Source: Pedobacter sp. UBA1951 | Lineage (GTDB): Bacteria; Bacteroidota; Bacteroidia; Sphingobacteriales; Sphingobacteriaceae | Assembly: GCA_002336465.1 (NCBI GenBank) | Contig: DDEP01000062.1 | Location: 1-13,481, forward strand | Direction of reading: 5' to 3' | Length of the DNA: 13,481 bases | Shown: positions 1 to 6,928 of the stretch, piece by piece | Layout: each line of letters begins with the position of its first letter | How positions within the stretch are numbered: the stretch's first letter is position 1 | Made by a program: the position numbers and the translations under genes | The notes under the pieces: generated by a model | What the model saw: the letters and a program-made list of their open reading frames with translations, nothing else | Told to the model about the DNA's origin: nothing | Database searches by the model: none

Positions 1-91
1 CAGACACACCTCCTTGTCTCGGTGGCGGAGAATATGGGAATTCTGGAAACAGATCAACCACTCCTTGAAGGTTCGACTCCTTCCCCTACAG
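1..91 (+). tRNA. tRNA-like gene, class II shape, anticodon GTC, 5' end outside the window
   Basis: This is the 3' part of a tRNA-like gene. Visible parts are the D-stem 3' side CAC (5-7), A26 (8), anticodon stem CCTCC/GGTGG (9-13 and 21-25, with a central T-T mismatch), anticodon loop TTGTCTC (14-20), a 41-base variable region (26-66), a T-arm GAAGG-TTCGACT-CCTTC (67-83), the acceptor 3' strand CCCTACA (84-90) and G73 (91). CCA is not encoded. The base of the variable arm pairs as GGAG/CTCC, and inside it TCTG-GAAA-CAGA can form a small hairpin. The anticodon arm and T-arm are identical to the second copy at 137-273. The loop reads as anticodon GUC (Asp), although the long variable arm is typical of Leu, Ser or Tyr tRNAs. 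It could be a functional unusual tRNA, a pseudo-tRNA or another tRNA-like RNA. Its amino acid is not assigned here. Confidence 0.62.
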
Positions 92-136
92 CTTTTTAAT
101 ATTGCAATATAATCATTGCAGATTAAAATTAGATAC

Positions 137-273
137 TGTTGGGTGGTGAAATTGGCAGACACACCTCCTTGTCTCGGTGGTGGGGATTATGGGATAAACA
201 AAGGTATATCTCGGCTACAATTGGATATACTTTTGCTAACTACCTCTTGAAGGTTCGACTCCTTCCCCAACAG
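137..273 (+). tRNA. tRNA-like gene, class II shape with 68-base variable arm, anticodon GTC
   Basis: A full cloverleaf can be drawn. The acceptor TGTTGGG (137-143) pairs over 7 bp with CCCAACA (266-272), followed by G73 (273). U8-G9 come next, then D-stem GTG/CAC (146-148 and 160-162) with GG in the D-loop. The anticodon stem is CCTCC/GGTGG (164-168 and 176-180, one T-T mismatch) with loop TTGTCTC (169-175), and the T-arm is GAAGG-TTCGACT-CCTTC (249-265). The layout up to the anticodon matches bacterial tRNA-Leu (TG-GTG, then CAC-A). The anticodon position reads GUC, and base 37 is T, which is unusual. The variable region (181-248) has base pairs GGGG/CCTC and an internal stem AAAGGTATATC/GATATACTTTT of 11 pairs including one G-U. 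CCA is not encoded. An alternative anticodon pairing CACC/GGTG would give a 10-base loop. The tRNA fold is well supported; amino acid identity and function are not. Confidence 0.65.
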
Positions 274-304
274 CTTTTTGAATAAATAGTAAGTTAGTTA
301 AGGG

Positions 305-334
305 AGCGGTTCTATGATTAGGATCGCTTTTTTT
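305..334 (+). terminator. intrinsic terminator behind the tRNA-like pair
   Basis: The arms AGCGGTTC (305-312) and GGATCGCT (321-328) pair over 8 positions, two of them G-U, around an 8-base loop. Seven T's follow (328-334). It lies about 30 bases behind the second tRNA-like gene and is oriented to end its transcript. Confidence 0.8.
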
Positions 335-341
335 ATGCAAG

Positions 342-374
342 AAAAAAGCCTCCCGGAATTTCCGGGAGGCTTTT
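342..374 (-). terminator. strong intrinsic terminator of the amidohydrolase operon, possibly bidirectional
   Basis: A perfect 15-bp inverted repeat with a one-base centre (344-358 and 360-374, core GCCTCCCGG/CCGGGAGGC) starts 9 bases behind the stop codon at 384. On the minus strand it runs into six T's (A342-A347 on plus). On the plus strand it is followed by TTTT, so it could also stop read-through from the tRNA side. Confidence 0.9.
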
Positions 375-383
375 AAGTAAAGA

Positions 384-1688
384 TTACTTGATGCCGTATT
401 TATCGCTAAATTTCTTGTCAAGTTGTTTGTGCAGGTTATCGAGATTGATATCCCTACCTTGTATAAAGGCTCTTTCTACTTTGTTTGATTTCATATCCAA
501 AGCATCGCCGGCAGATATAAACAACGTGGCATCTTTACCACCTTCTATACTACCTATCGATTTATCCATACCCAATATCTTAGCGGTGTTTAAGGTAATG
601 GTTTGTAATGCCTTTTCTTTATCTAAACCCCAAGCAGATGCCGTTCCAGCCATAAAAGGTAAGTTTCTCTGTTGCCAGAAACCATCTATGCTTATCGCAA
701 CCAACACGCCCGAATTAACTAGATTGGCTACGTTTTTATAAGGTTGGTTAACGTCATCATCGGTGTTGTTAGGTAAAGAGTGTGGTTTATCTACAACTAC
801 ACCTATATTGTTTTCCTTTAAGAAATCGGTAACAAGGTAAGCTTCTGATGCGCCAGTAATTACAGGGGTAATGCCAAAACTTTTTGCAAAAGTAACTGCC
901 GCAACAATATCTTTTTGTGTATTGGCATTGATGAACAGTTTTTGTGTTCCTTTAAAAAGTCCGGCCATTGCAGCAAATCTGGTATTGGTTTCTGCTGGTT
1001 TTGCACCTTCGTTATAGGCTTTAGCCTCGGCAAAGAAACTTTTTAGCTCTGCAATTGCATTTTGTGTGCGTTCTGCAAAGCTTTCGGCGTTAAAGCCACC
1101 TCTGCCACCAAAACCTCTAAATCTTGGTGTGGTAGGCCAGTTTAAATGCATGGCATCGTCTGTTTTTATTGCGGCGTCTTCCCAGTTCCAAGCATCTAGC
1201 TGCACTACTGATGAACTACCAGAAATTGTACCTCCTTGTGGAGTAACTTGCGACATTAACACACCGTTGGCACGTAAAGTTGCTTGTACTTTTGAATCGG
1301 TATTGTAAGCAACAATAGATCTGATATGTGGGTTCATGACACCAATTTCAGAAAAATCTATGGTAGCTTTTATCGATTCAAATTCTACCAGACCTAAATT
1401 GTTGGTAGGTGCAATAAATCCTGGATAGATATGTTTGCCGTTTGCGTTGATCACTTCGCCATCTGCAGTGCTAAACTTAACGGTTGTAGCATCGCCTGCG
1501 GCGGTAATCTTGCCTTTTTCAAACACCACATAACCATTGTTGTACACTTGACCATTGCCTACGTGCAAAACGCCGCCCATAATGATGATTTTTTTAGACT
1601 GTGGTTTTGCCGGAGAGATGTTTGCCTGTGCAAAAGCTCCAAAAGTTGTGGCAAAAGCTAAAAATGCGCTTAAGATATATTTATTCAT
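384..1688 (-). CDS. secreted amidohydrolase-like protein lacking the metal-binding HxH motif
   Basis: A 434-residue protein with a signal peptide (MNKYILSAFLAFATTFGAFAQ). It has the amidohydrolase plan (imidazolonepropionase-like, COG1228 type): an N-terminal beta segment at about 33-88, the strand-1 region HIYPGFIAPTNN at 86-97, and the C-terminal return LNTAKILGMDKSIGSIEGGKDATLFI at 366-391. The strand-1 metal motif, normally D-x-H-x-H, reads A93-P-T95-N-N97, so both histidines are gone; D335 (AISID) may be the remnant of the catalytic Asp. A Gly/Arg-rich loop lies at 188-200. The start at 1688 follows GGAGG at 8 bases and gives a proper signal peptide; an in-frame ATG at 1712 lies inside the upstream gene and is less likely. 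The gene overlaps the upstream gene by 8 bases (ATGAATAA), suggesting translational coupling. It is probably a non-catalytic partner, or an enzyme with an altered site. The substrate is unknown. Confidence 0.88.
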   Translation of the reverse strand: MNKYILSAFLAFATTFGAFAQANISPAKPQSKKIIIMGGVLHVGNGQVYNNGYVVFEKGKITAAGDATTVKFSTADGEVINANGKHIYPGFIAPTNNLGLVEFESIKATIDFSEIGVMNPHIRSIVAYNTDSKVQATLRANGVLMSQVTPQGGTISGSSSVVQLDAWNWEDAAIKTDDAMHLNWPTTPRFRGFGGRGGFNAESFAERTQNAIAELKSFFAEAKAYNEGAKPAETNTRFAAMAGLFKGTQKLFINANTQKDIVAAVTFAKSFGITPVITGASEAYLVTDFLKENNIGVVVDKPHSLPNNTDDDVNQPYKNVANLVNSGVLVAISIDGFWQQRNLPFMAGTASAWGLDKEKALQTITLNTAKILGMDKSIGSIEGGKDATLFISAGDALDMKSNKVERAFIQGRDINLDNLHKQLDKKFSDKYGIK

Positions 1689-4600
1689 GGCCATGTCCTC
1701 CTTCTGTTCCAATAGCTTCGAAACCTGCTGAATAATCGCTTAAAGTTTCGCAGTTATATAATGTAGAGGCCATTCCGATTGGGCGCTGCATTCTGCCTCC
1801 TTTATTTTTACTTTCTAACATTTTTTGAGTTAAACGGGCTCTTTCTGCCTGTTGTTGTTTTTGTTTCTGGGCATCTTTCTCCATGTCCCAGTACAGAACG
1901 CCATCAACAAAAGTTTTTTCTACTCTAGCGTAAATAGATAGCGGGTTATCAGACCAAATTACAACATCGGCATCTTTGCCAACTTTTAAACTGCCAACTT
2001 TATCATCTATATGCAGCATTTTAGCTGGATTTAAAGTAACGAATTTAAAAGCTTCTTCTTCAGGTACATTACCATAAAGTACTGCTTTTCCTGCCTCTTG
2101 GTTTAAACGACGAGCCATCTCTGCATCATCAGAGTTGAAAGCAGTTGTAATGCCTACATTGTGCATGATTTTTCCATTGTAAGGAATTGCCTCTGCAACC
2201 TCATATTTGTAAGCCCACCAATCAGAGAAAGTAGAGCCTGCAATGTTATGCGCTTTCATTTTATCGGCTAATTTGTAACCTTCTAAAATGTGTGTAAAGG
2301 TATTGATCTTAAAGCCTAAGCTGTCTGCAACATGAATAAGCATATTGATTTCTGATTGTACGTATGAGTGACAGGTAATAAATCTTTTGTTGTTTAAAAT
2401 TTCAACTAAAGCATCTAATTCTAAATCTCTGCGTACATTATTGCCTTTAACTTTTAATGCGGCTTCATAGTCTTTTGCTCTGGTAAATGCATCAACAAAA
2501 GTTTGTTCAACACCCATGCGGGTAACAGGGAAACGTTGTCCTGTTCCAAAATTACTTTGTTTTACGTTTTCGCCTAATGCAAATTTGATGAAACCATCAG
2601 CTCCAGCAAATTTTAATTCTTCTGGTAGTTTACCCCAACGTAATTTGATCAGTTGTGCTTGGCCACCAATTGGATTTGCCGATCCATGTAGAATTTGAGA
2701 AGTAGTTACGCCTCCTGCTAACTGGCGATAAATATTGATGTCTTCAGAGTTAAGGATATCGCCAATGCGTACCTCAGAAGAAACCGATTGTGCACCTTCA
2801 TTAATACCGCCACTACCAGCAATGTGCGAATGCTCATCGATAATACCTGGCGTTACGTGTTTGCCTGTAGCATCAATTACTTTTGCTGAACCCGCAGCTA
2901 GATTTTTACCAACAGCTTTTATCTTACCGTTTTCTAAAAGTACATCGGCATTTTGAAGAATACCATCTTTTTCATTGGTCCATACAGTAGCATTTTTTAA
3001 AAGCACGGTTTCTGCTTTAGGCTGAATTTCATTTCCAAAAGCTTGGAAAGGATATATCATTGGTCCGCTTGCCGCAAGAGCAGCTTTAGGCTCTTCACGT
3101 TTAGGAGCCTCTTTTGCTGCTTCTTTAAACGTAGCAGTCCATTTACCTTCGGTTCCATCACTTAAAGCAGCTCCTCCTTTCATTACAACTGGGTTAGCAG
3201 CCGATAAATAACCACTTAAACGGGTATCTCCTTTAGGATTTTTCTTTAAGTTAAAGTTCAAAGTAACCCAATCTCCGCTACGGCTAAATGTAGCGTTAAC
3301 CTTTACGCTATCAGCACCTGCTCTTTCAATAGAAGCGGCGTTTCCACCTCCTGTACCTGTTATTTTTAACACTAAAGAGCCAATACCGTCTACATTTAAG
3401 TTGTAGGTACCTCGCAAATCGGTAACATCCATTTTATTTACAACATAGCGTTTACCTTGTACCCAGTTTTCGTAAATGATATTGTTGTTTTTGAAGATAT
3501 TATCAGATGTGATCAAGAAGTTAGCTAATTTGCCTTTTTCTAATGAACCTACCTTATCGCTGATGCCTAAAAGTTTAGCTGGTATTTCGGTTACCGCCAA
3601 TAAAGCTTGCTTTTCAGATAAACCATTCTCTATAGCAGTACGCATATTCGCCCAGAAATCGCGGCTATTGTCTAAGCCAAAAGCTGTGATGGCAAAATTA
3701 ACACCCGATTTTTCTAATACACTGGGGTTTGCCGGAGCCATTTCCCAGTTTTTCATTTGCGCAAGACTTACGTTCTTAGCTTCAGCCGGGTCCTCAACAT
3801 CAAATGCTTTAGGGAAGTTGATAGGAATGATCAGGCTTGCTCCTGTAGCTTTAACGGCATCTATACGCTGATACTCATCGCCTGATGATTTAATAATAAA
3901 CTGCTTGTTAAACTCTTTTGCAATTTTATCTGCACGCAGGATATTAGCCCAACCATCGGCCTCAAAAATCTGAGGCAGATTTTGCTGTTTATTAAACTCT
4001 TCCAAAGAGATATTATATTCTTCTTTTTGGTTTTTATACCATGTTGCATCATAATAAGTTTGACGTAATAAGGCAATTGATCCCATTAAAGAAGTTGGAT
4101 AATCATTAGATGAAGTACCTTTATTGAAAGAGTAGTTGGCTGCGGTCTGGTCTTTTAACATAACCTTGTTATCGCTCTCTTCATTTAGTGTTACTGCCGC
4201 AGATGTGCCACGGGCAATACCATCACGACTGATTACATTCACGCTTCCAAAACCTACTTTTCTAAGCTCATCAGCTTTTTTCTGGTCTGCACTAAAAATA
4301 GCTTTAACCTCTGTTTCAGGCCTAATGGCTTCATTCCAGTTGTAAGCACCTTTTTTAGTGGATGTGAAAATAGATCGGCGGGCACCTCCGCCAAAGCCAC
4401 CTTGGGCATTTCTCTGTGCTTCAGGTAATCCATAGCTGGTAAAGGCATCAATCAAAGAAGGATAAATGTATTTACCCTTTAAATCGATAACCACGTAGCC
4501 TTTGGGTACAGCGGTACCTGCACCTACAGATTGTATAACCTGATTTTTAATTAGCAAAACGCCGTTGCTAATAGTTTGGTTGGCATTTACAACAATATTT

Positions 4601-4722
4601 GCATTGGTAAAAGCAAACTGTCCGCTCCTGATATCGACTGAACCGTTTACGGGGAAAGTTTGCTGTGCAAATAAAAGAAATGCAGAAAATACCAACGTTA
4701 AGGTTAGTATAGTTTTCTTCAT
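1681..4722 (-). CDS. secreted two-module amidohydrolase, N-terminal module degenerate, C-terminal module catalytic
   Basis: A 1013-residue protein with a signal peptide (MKKTILTLTLVFSAFLLFAQ). The N-terminal amidohydrolase-like module (about 30-430) contains KYIYPSLIDAFTS, in which the HxH motif is replaced by F94-T-S96, and ends with PAKLLGISDKVGSLEKGKLANF. A beta-rich linker of about 100 residues (435-535) and a charged Ala/Lys/Glu stretch (534-550) follow. The C-terminal module (about 570-950) has PGIIDEHSH (H631, H633), H785 (ITCHSY), H811 (THILEG) and D865 (FNSDD), the ligand and acid set expected of an active metal-dependent imidazolonepropionase-like hydrolase. It ends NPAKMLHIDDKVGSLKVGKDADVVIW, then a Gln-rich coil and a His-rich end (GHGHE). 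Single-module relatives are roughly 400-450 residues, so this is a fusion. It is the first gene of a two-gene operon. The substrate cannot be read from the sequence; peptides, imides or lactams are possible. Confidence 0.9.
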   Translation of the reverse strand: MKKTILTLTLVFSAFLLFAQQTFPVNGSVDIRSGQFAFTNANIVVNANQTISNGVLLIKNQVIQSVGAGTAVPKGYVVIDLKGKYIYPSLIDAFTSYGLPEAQRNAQGGFGGGARRSIFTSTKKGAYNWNEAIRPETEVKAIFSADQKKADELRKVGFGSVNVISRDGIARGTSAAVTLNEESDNKVMLKDQTAANYSFNKGTSSNDYPTSLMGSIALLRQTYYDATWYKNQKEEYNISLEEFNKQQNLPQIFEADGWANILRADKIAKEFNKQFIIKSSGDEYQRIDAVKATGASLIIPINFPKAFDVEDPAEAKNVSLAQMKNWEMAPANPSVLEKSGVNFAITAFGLDNSRDFWANMRTAIENGLSEKQALLAVTEIPAKLLGISDKVGSLEKGKLANFLITSDNIFKNNNIIYENWVQGKRYVVNKMDVTDLRGTYNLNVDGIGSLVLKITGTGGGNAASIERAGADSVKVNATFSRSGDWVTLNFNLKKNPKGDTRLSGYLSAANPVVMKGGAALSDGTEGKWTATFKEAAKEAPKREEPKAALAASGPMIYPFQAFGNEIQPKAETVLLKNATVWTNEKDGILQNADVLLENGKIKAVGKNLAAGSAKVIDATGKHVTPGIIDEHSHIAGSGGINEGAQSVSSEVRIGDILNSEDINIYRQLAGGVTTSQILHGSANPIGGQAQLIKLRWGKLPEELKFAGADGFIKFALGENVKQSNFGTGQRFPVTRMGVEQTFVDAFTRAKDYEAALKVKGNNVRRDLELDALVEILNNKRFITCHSYVQSEINMLIHVADSLGFKINTFTHILEGYKLADKMKAHNIAGSTFSDWWAYKYEVAEAIPYNGKIMHNVGITTAFNSDDAEMARRLNQEAGKAVLYGNVPEEEAFKFVTLNPAKMLHIDDKVGSLKVGKDADVVIWSDNPLSIYARVEKTFVDGVLYWDMEKDAQKQKQQQAERARLTQKMLESKNKGGRMQRPIGMASTLYNCETLSDYSAGFEAIGTEGGHGHE

Positions 4723-4769
4723 AAATTAATAAATTAAATACTCTTTAAAGCTATTGATAAAACTGCATA

Positions 4770-4798
4770 TAAAGTTAATTTAACTTACATTTTACAAA
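4770..4798 (-). promoter_or_regulatory. candidate promoter of the amidohydrolase operon
   Basis: On the minus strand TTTG (4798-4795) is followed after 17 bases by TAACTTTA (4777-4770), one base off the Bacteroidetes consensus TAnnTTTG. It would give a leader of about 40 bases before the ATG at 4722. The match is imperfect in an AT-rich stretch. Confidence 0.4.
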
Positions 4799-4829
4799 AG
4801 AAGATAAGCCGAACAGAAATAGTGCTTTT

Positions 4830-6101
4830 TTAGGCCATTAATGGTTCTTCAATCTGAGGTTCGGCGCTTGCGGTCTGGGCTTTCTTTTTTACCATTCTAT
4901 CTACCCTTAACATGAGTAAGATAGAAATAAGTGAAACGACAACTACTACATAACCTACAATATCATAATGTTGAAGCGGGCTAAGTTTATTCTCTTGGTA
5001 CACAATTAAACTGGCAATAGCGGCGGCTACTCCCCCTGCTATTTGCTGTAAGGAGGCATTGATACTCATAAAAGCGCCTCTGTCTTGTATCTCGGGAACT
5101 GCCGATATTAGTGTTGTAGAAGGTACCATCCTGCTCATGATGCCCATCATCATACAGATATTTACCAATAGTACCAACATAAAAGGCGTTGCAGAAAGGT
5201 TGGTATAAATTACACAAATGATCATGAGCCATAAAGAGGCAAAGCTAAAAAGCTTGTATTTATTAACCTTATCACTTAATCTACCAATGAGCGGCATGAT
5301 AATTAAAGAACTTAAACCCGATGCCATGAATAGAAAAGGTAAATTCTCATGGCTAATTTTTAGATTATTTACCGCGAAAACGGTTCCATAAGGCATCATC
5401 ATAAAACCACCTACCGATAAAACCGCAGTAGCTAAGAAACCTACACGGTATGGTCTATTTTTTATGGTTTGCAGTAAATGTTTCAAAGCATTTTTCTGCT
5501 GTTGCAAGCCTAAGTGGGCATCTACAGGTTTTAAGCGAACAGCAATTAATAAGGCAATGAGTATTGCAAATATGGCGATGAACAGAAAAGGAGCTTCCCA
5601 ACCTAACTTATTGGCAATGTACAAACCTATAGGTATGCCTAAAACTTGGCTAGCACCAAAACCCATTTGTACAAAACCCATTACACGCCCTCTTTTTTCG
5701 AGCGTGAACAGGTCGGTTATGATTGCCATTGAAATAGAGCCAATAACCCCACCAAATAAGCCTGTTATGATACGGGCTGCCACTAAACTATAAAAGCTGT
5801 TGGCTATTCCGCAAAAAAAAGTTCCTATTATAAACCCTGAGTAAAAGAATAACAATAGTTTTTTCCGGTCATATTTATCGGCAAAGCCGGCAGTTAGTAA
5901 ACCTGATATACCCGCACTGAAAGCATAGGCCGAAACCACTATGCCGAAAGAAGAAGCTTTCATATCTATGGCTTTGATCAAAAGATCTCCTAAAGGAGAC
6001 ATTACCATAAAGTCTAAGATAACAGTGAATTGTGTAATAGCTAGGATAAAGATTACCAGTTTTTCATAGCTGGTAAGAGTCACTTCAGATTTTGGTTGCA
6101 T
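4830..6101 (-). CDS. MFS transporter, DHA1-type (AraJ/Bcr-like)
   Basis: A 423-residue inner-membrane protein with about 12 hydrophobic segments. The DHA1 signatures can be followed: D30 in helix 1 (VILDFMVMSPLGD), motif A after helix 2 (GFADKYDRKK, 72-81), R110 in ARIITG (motif B), a Gly-rich helix 5 resembling the antiporter motif (GFGASQVLGIPIGLY, about 148-161), and a motif A repeat in the second half (GRLSDKVNKYK). Length is normal for the family. The C-terminal tail is short, polar and acidic (QTASAEPQIEEPLMA). It is likely a proton-driven exporter of small molecules or drugs; the substrate cannot be inferred. It lies 107 bases upstream of, and co-directional with, the amidohydrolase operon, with no clear terminator between, but that operon has its own candidate promoter. 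Its own TAnnTTTG match lies just before the ATG. Confidence 0.88.
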   Translation of the reverse strand: MQPKSEVTLTSYEKLVIFILAITQFTVILDFMVMSPLGDLLIKAIDMKASSFGIVVSAYAFSAGISGLLTAGFADKYDRKKLLLFFYSGFIIGTFFCGIANSFYSLVAARIITGLFGGVIGSISMAIITDLFTLEKRGRVMGFVQMGFGASQVLGIPIGLYIANKLGWEAPFLFIAIFAILIALLIAVRLKPVDAHLGLQQQKNALKHLLQTIKNRPYRVGFLATAVLSVGGFMMMPYGTVFAVNNLKISHENLPFLFMASGLSSLIIMPLIGRLSDKVNKYKLFSFASLWLMIICVIYTNLSATPFMLVLLVNICMMMGIMSRMVPSTTLISAVPEIQDRGAFMSINASLQQIAGGVAAAIASLIVYQENKLSPLQHYDIVGYVVVVVSLISILLMLRVDRMVKKKAQTASAEPQIEEPLMA

Positions 6102-6106
6102 AACAG

Positions 6107-6114
6107 CAAATATA
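6107..6114 (-). promoter_or_regulatory. -7 element upstream of the MFS gene
   Basis: TATATTTG on the minus strand matches TAnnTTTG exactly and ends 5 bases before the ATG at 6101. No TTTG is seen at the -33 position. If used, the transcript would start at or next to the start codon. Confidence 0.35.
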
Positions 6115-6246
6115 AATGATGTATAGTTTATTTATGGGATTGAATTATTAATTATAGTTGAGAGGGTTAATTACAGATAAGAAAGGATGTGGCTGCCATT
6201 TGAACCAAGTATTTTAATAATAATGCTTTTTATAATGAATAATAAC

Positions 6247-6254
6247 TATTTTTG
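6247..6254 (+). promoter_or_regulatory. -7 element upstream of the cytochrome B-like gene
   Basis: TATTTTTG matches TAnnTTTG and lies 21 bases before the ATG at 6276. There is no good TTTG at -33 (the region is T-rich). Its position argues against the in-frame TTG at 6252 as the start. Confidence 0.4.
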
Positions 6255-6275
6255 ACATACAAACACTCATTTAAC

Positions 6276-6725
6276 ATGGATATAAACGGAATTTTGAAAA
6301 GCGCTCACTCTGGTTGGAGATATGTAGTGCTGCTATTATTGATCGTAGCTGTATTACAGGCATTGGCCGGATGGTTTGGCAAAAAATCTTATACAGAAGG
6401 AAATAGGAAACTTAATGTGTTTACCTTGATCAGCGCACACATTCAACTGCTTTTAGGGCTTGGAGTTTATTTTCTAAACGGCTGGTACAAAATGGACAGC
6501 TCTGTTGCTATGGGCCGTTACTGGAAAATGGAACACATCAGCTTGATGATTTTGGCCATTATCTTGATTACTATAGGTAATGCCAAATCTAAAAAAGTTG
6601 CAGATGCTGTAGCAAAACACCGTACAATAGCCATATTTTTTGGCATAGCATTATTATTAATTTTAGGGGCCATTTTTATGATGGTAAAAGCAGATCCTTC
6701 AAGAACGTTCTTTGGGGTATCATAA
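6276..6725 (+). CDS. small four-helix membrane protein, Bacteroidetes 'cytochrome B'-type
   Basis: A 149-residue protein with four predicted membrane helices (about 14-34, 48-68, 86-101, 116-137). It resembles a Bacteroidetes family commonly annotated as hypothetical 'cytochrome B', which I recognise from its opening (LKSAHSGWRYVVLLLLI), GWFGKKSYTEGNRK and SAHIQLLLGLGVYF. One histidine is associated with each helix: H11, H55, H87 and H115. This pattern could ligate haem b or another metal in a four-helix bundle, but no haem role is shown by the sequence alone. The ATG at 6276 was chosen over an upstream in-frame TTG (6252) because the latter lies inside the promoter element and adds unconserved polar residues. 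It stands alone, divergent from the MFS gene and upstream of the trp attenuator, with no evident terminator behind it. Confidence 0.8.
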   Translation: MDINGILKSAHSGWRYVVLLLLIVAVLQALAGWFGKKSYTEGNRKLNVFTLISAHIQLLLGLGVYFLNGWYKMDSSVAMGRYWKMEHISLMILAIILITIGNAKSKKVADAVAKHRTIAIFFGIALLLILGAIFMMVKADPSRTFFGVS

Positions 6726-6765
6726 AAATCTCATTATGAGGTCTTGAGAAAAAAATGTAAAAAAT

Positions 6766-6795
6766 TTTGATTATTTAACATTTTGTATATTTTTG
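6766..6795 (+). promoter_or_regulatory. trp operon promoter
   Basis: TTTG (6766-6769), an 18-base spacer and TATTTTTG (6788-6795) give a full match to the Bacteroidetes consensus TTTG / TAnnTTTG. The expected start of transcription is about 6800-6803, at or just before the ATG of the leader peptide. Confidence 0.75.
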
Positions 6796-6802
6796 CTTTA
6801 CA

Positions 6803-6880
6803 ATGATTAACAATAAACATACTTGGCAGTGGCGTCGTAATTCAAACAAGAGTTTCGTCATAGCCTCGTGTACCTTATAG
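6803..6880 (+). CDS. trpL: trp leader peptide (attenuation sensor)
   Basis: A 25-codon open frame starts MINNKHTWQWRR and ends at TAG (6878-6880). It carries two Trp codons with one codon between them (TGG at 6824-6826 and 6830-6832), a rare residue concentrated just ahead of an attenuator for trpE. Translation should pause at these codons when charged tRNA-Trp is scarce. The ATG lies 7 bases after the -7 element, so the message is leaderless or nearly so. The frame is too short for usual gene callers. Support comes from the Trp codons, the position, and the overlapping RNA stems described for 6825-6928. The remainder of the peptide probably matters only through its RNA. Confidence 0.85.
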   Translation: MINNKHTWQWRRNSNKSFVIASCTL

Positions 6881-6928
6881 TTTATCAACCTCAACCTAAA
6901 CTTAAATCACATTTAAACCCGACGAAAC
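6825..6928 (+). promoter_or_regulatory. trp attenuator: pause stem and antiterminator
   Basis: Two mutually exclusive pairings are visible. Stem 1:2 pairs GGCAGTGGCG (6825-6834, covering the Trp codons) with CGTCATAGCC (6856-6865), 9 of 10 positions including two G-U. Stem 2:3 (antiterminator) pairs GTTTCGTC (6852-6859) perfectly with GACGAAAC (6921-6928), which would open the terminator at 6915-6945. A ribosome stalled on the Trp codons frees segment 2 for antitermination; a ribosome reaching the stop codon, or no ribosome at all, favours termination. This is the classical attenuation logic, read from sequence and not measured. Confidence 0.85.

Noticed and set aside
162..179. Alternative anticodon pairing CACC/GGTG giving a 10-base loop
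   Set aside because: It breaks the D-stem GTG/CAC, and the standard class II numbering gives a normal 7-base loop; kept only as an alternative.
384..1712. Longer start (ATG at 1712) for the small amidohydrolase-like gene
   Set aside because: It adds MEQKEDMA ahead of a clean signal peptide, and the GGAGG site fits the ATG at 1688.
6252..6275. TTG start at 6252 for the cytochrome B-like protein
   Set aside because: It lies inside the TATTTTTG promoter element and adds polar residues that do not fit the family start.
6726..6760. Hairpin-like TCTCATTATGAGG behind the cytochrome B-like gene as a terminator
   Set aside because: The arms are short with almost no loop, and A's rather than T's follow on the plus strand.
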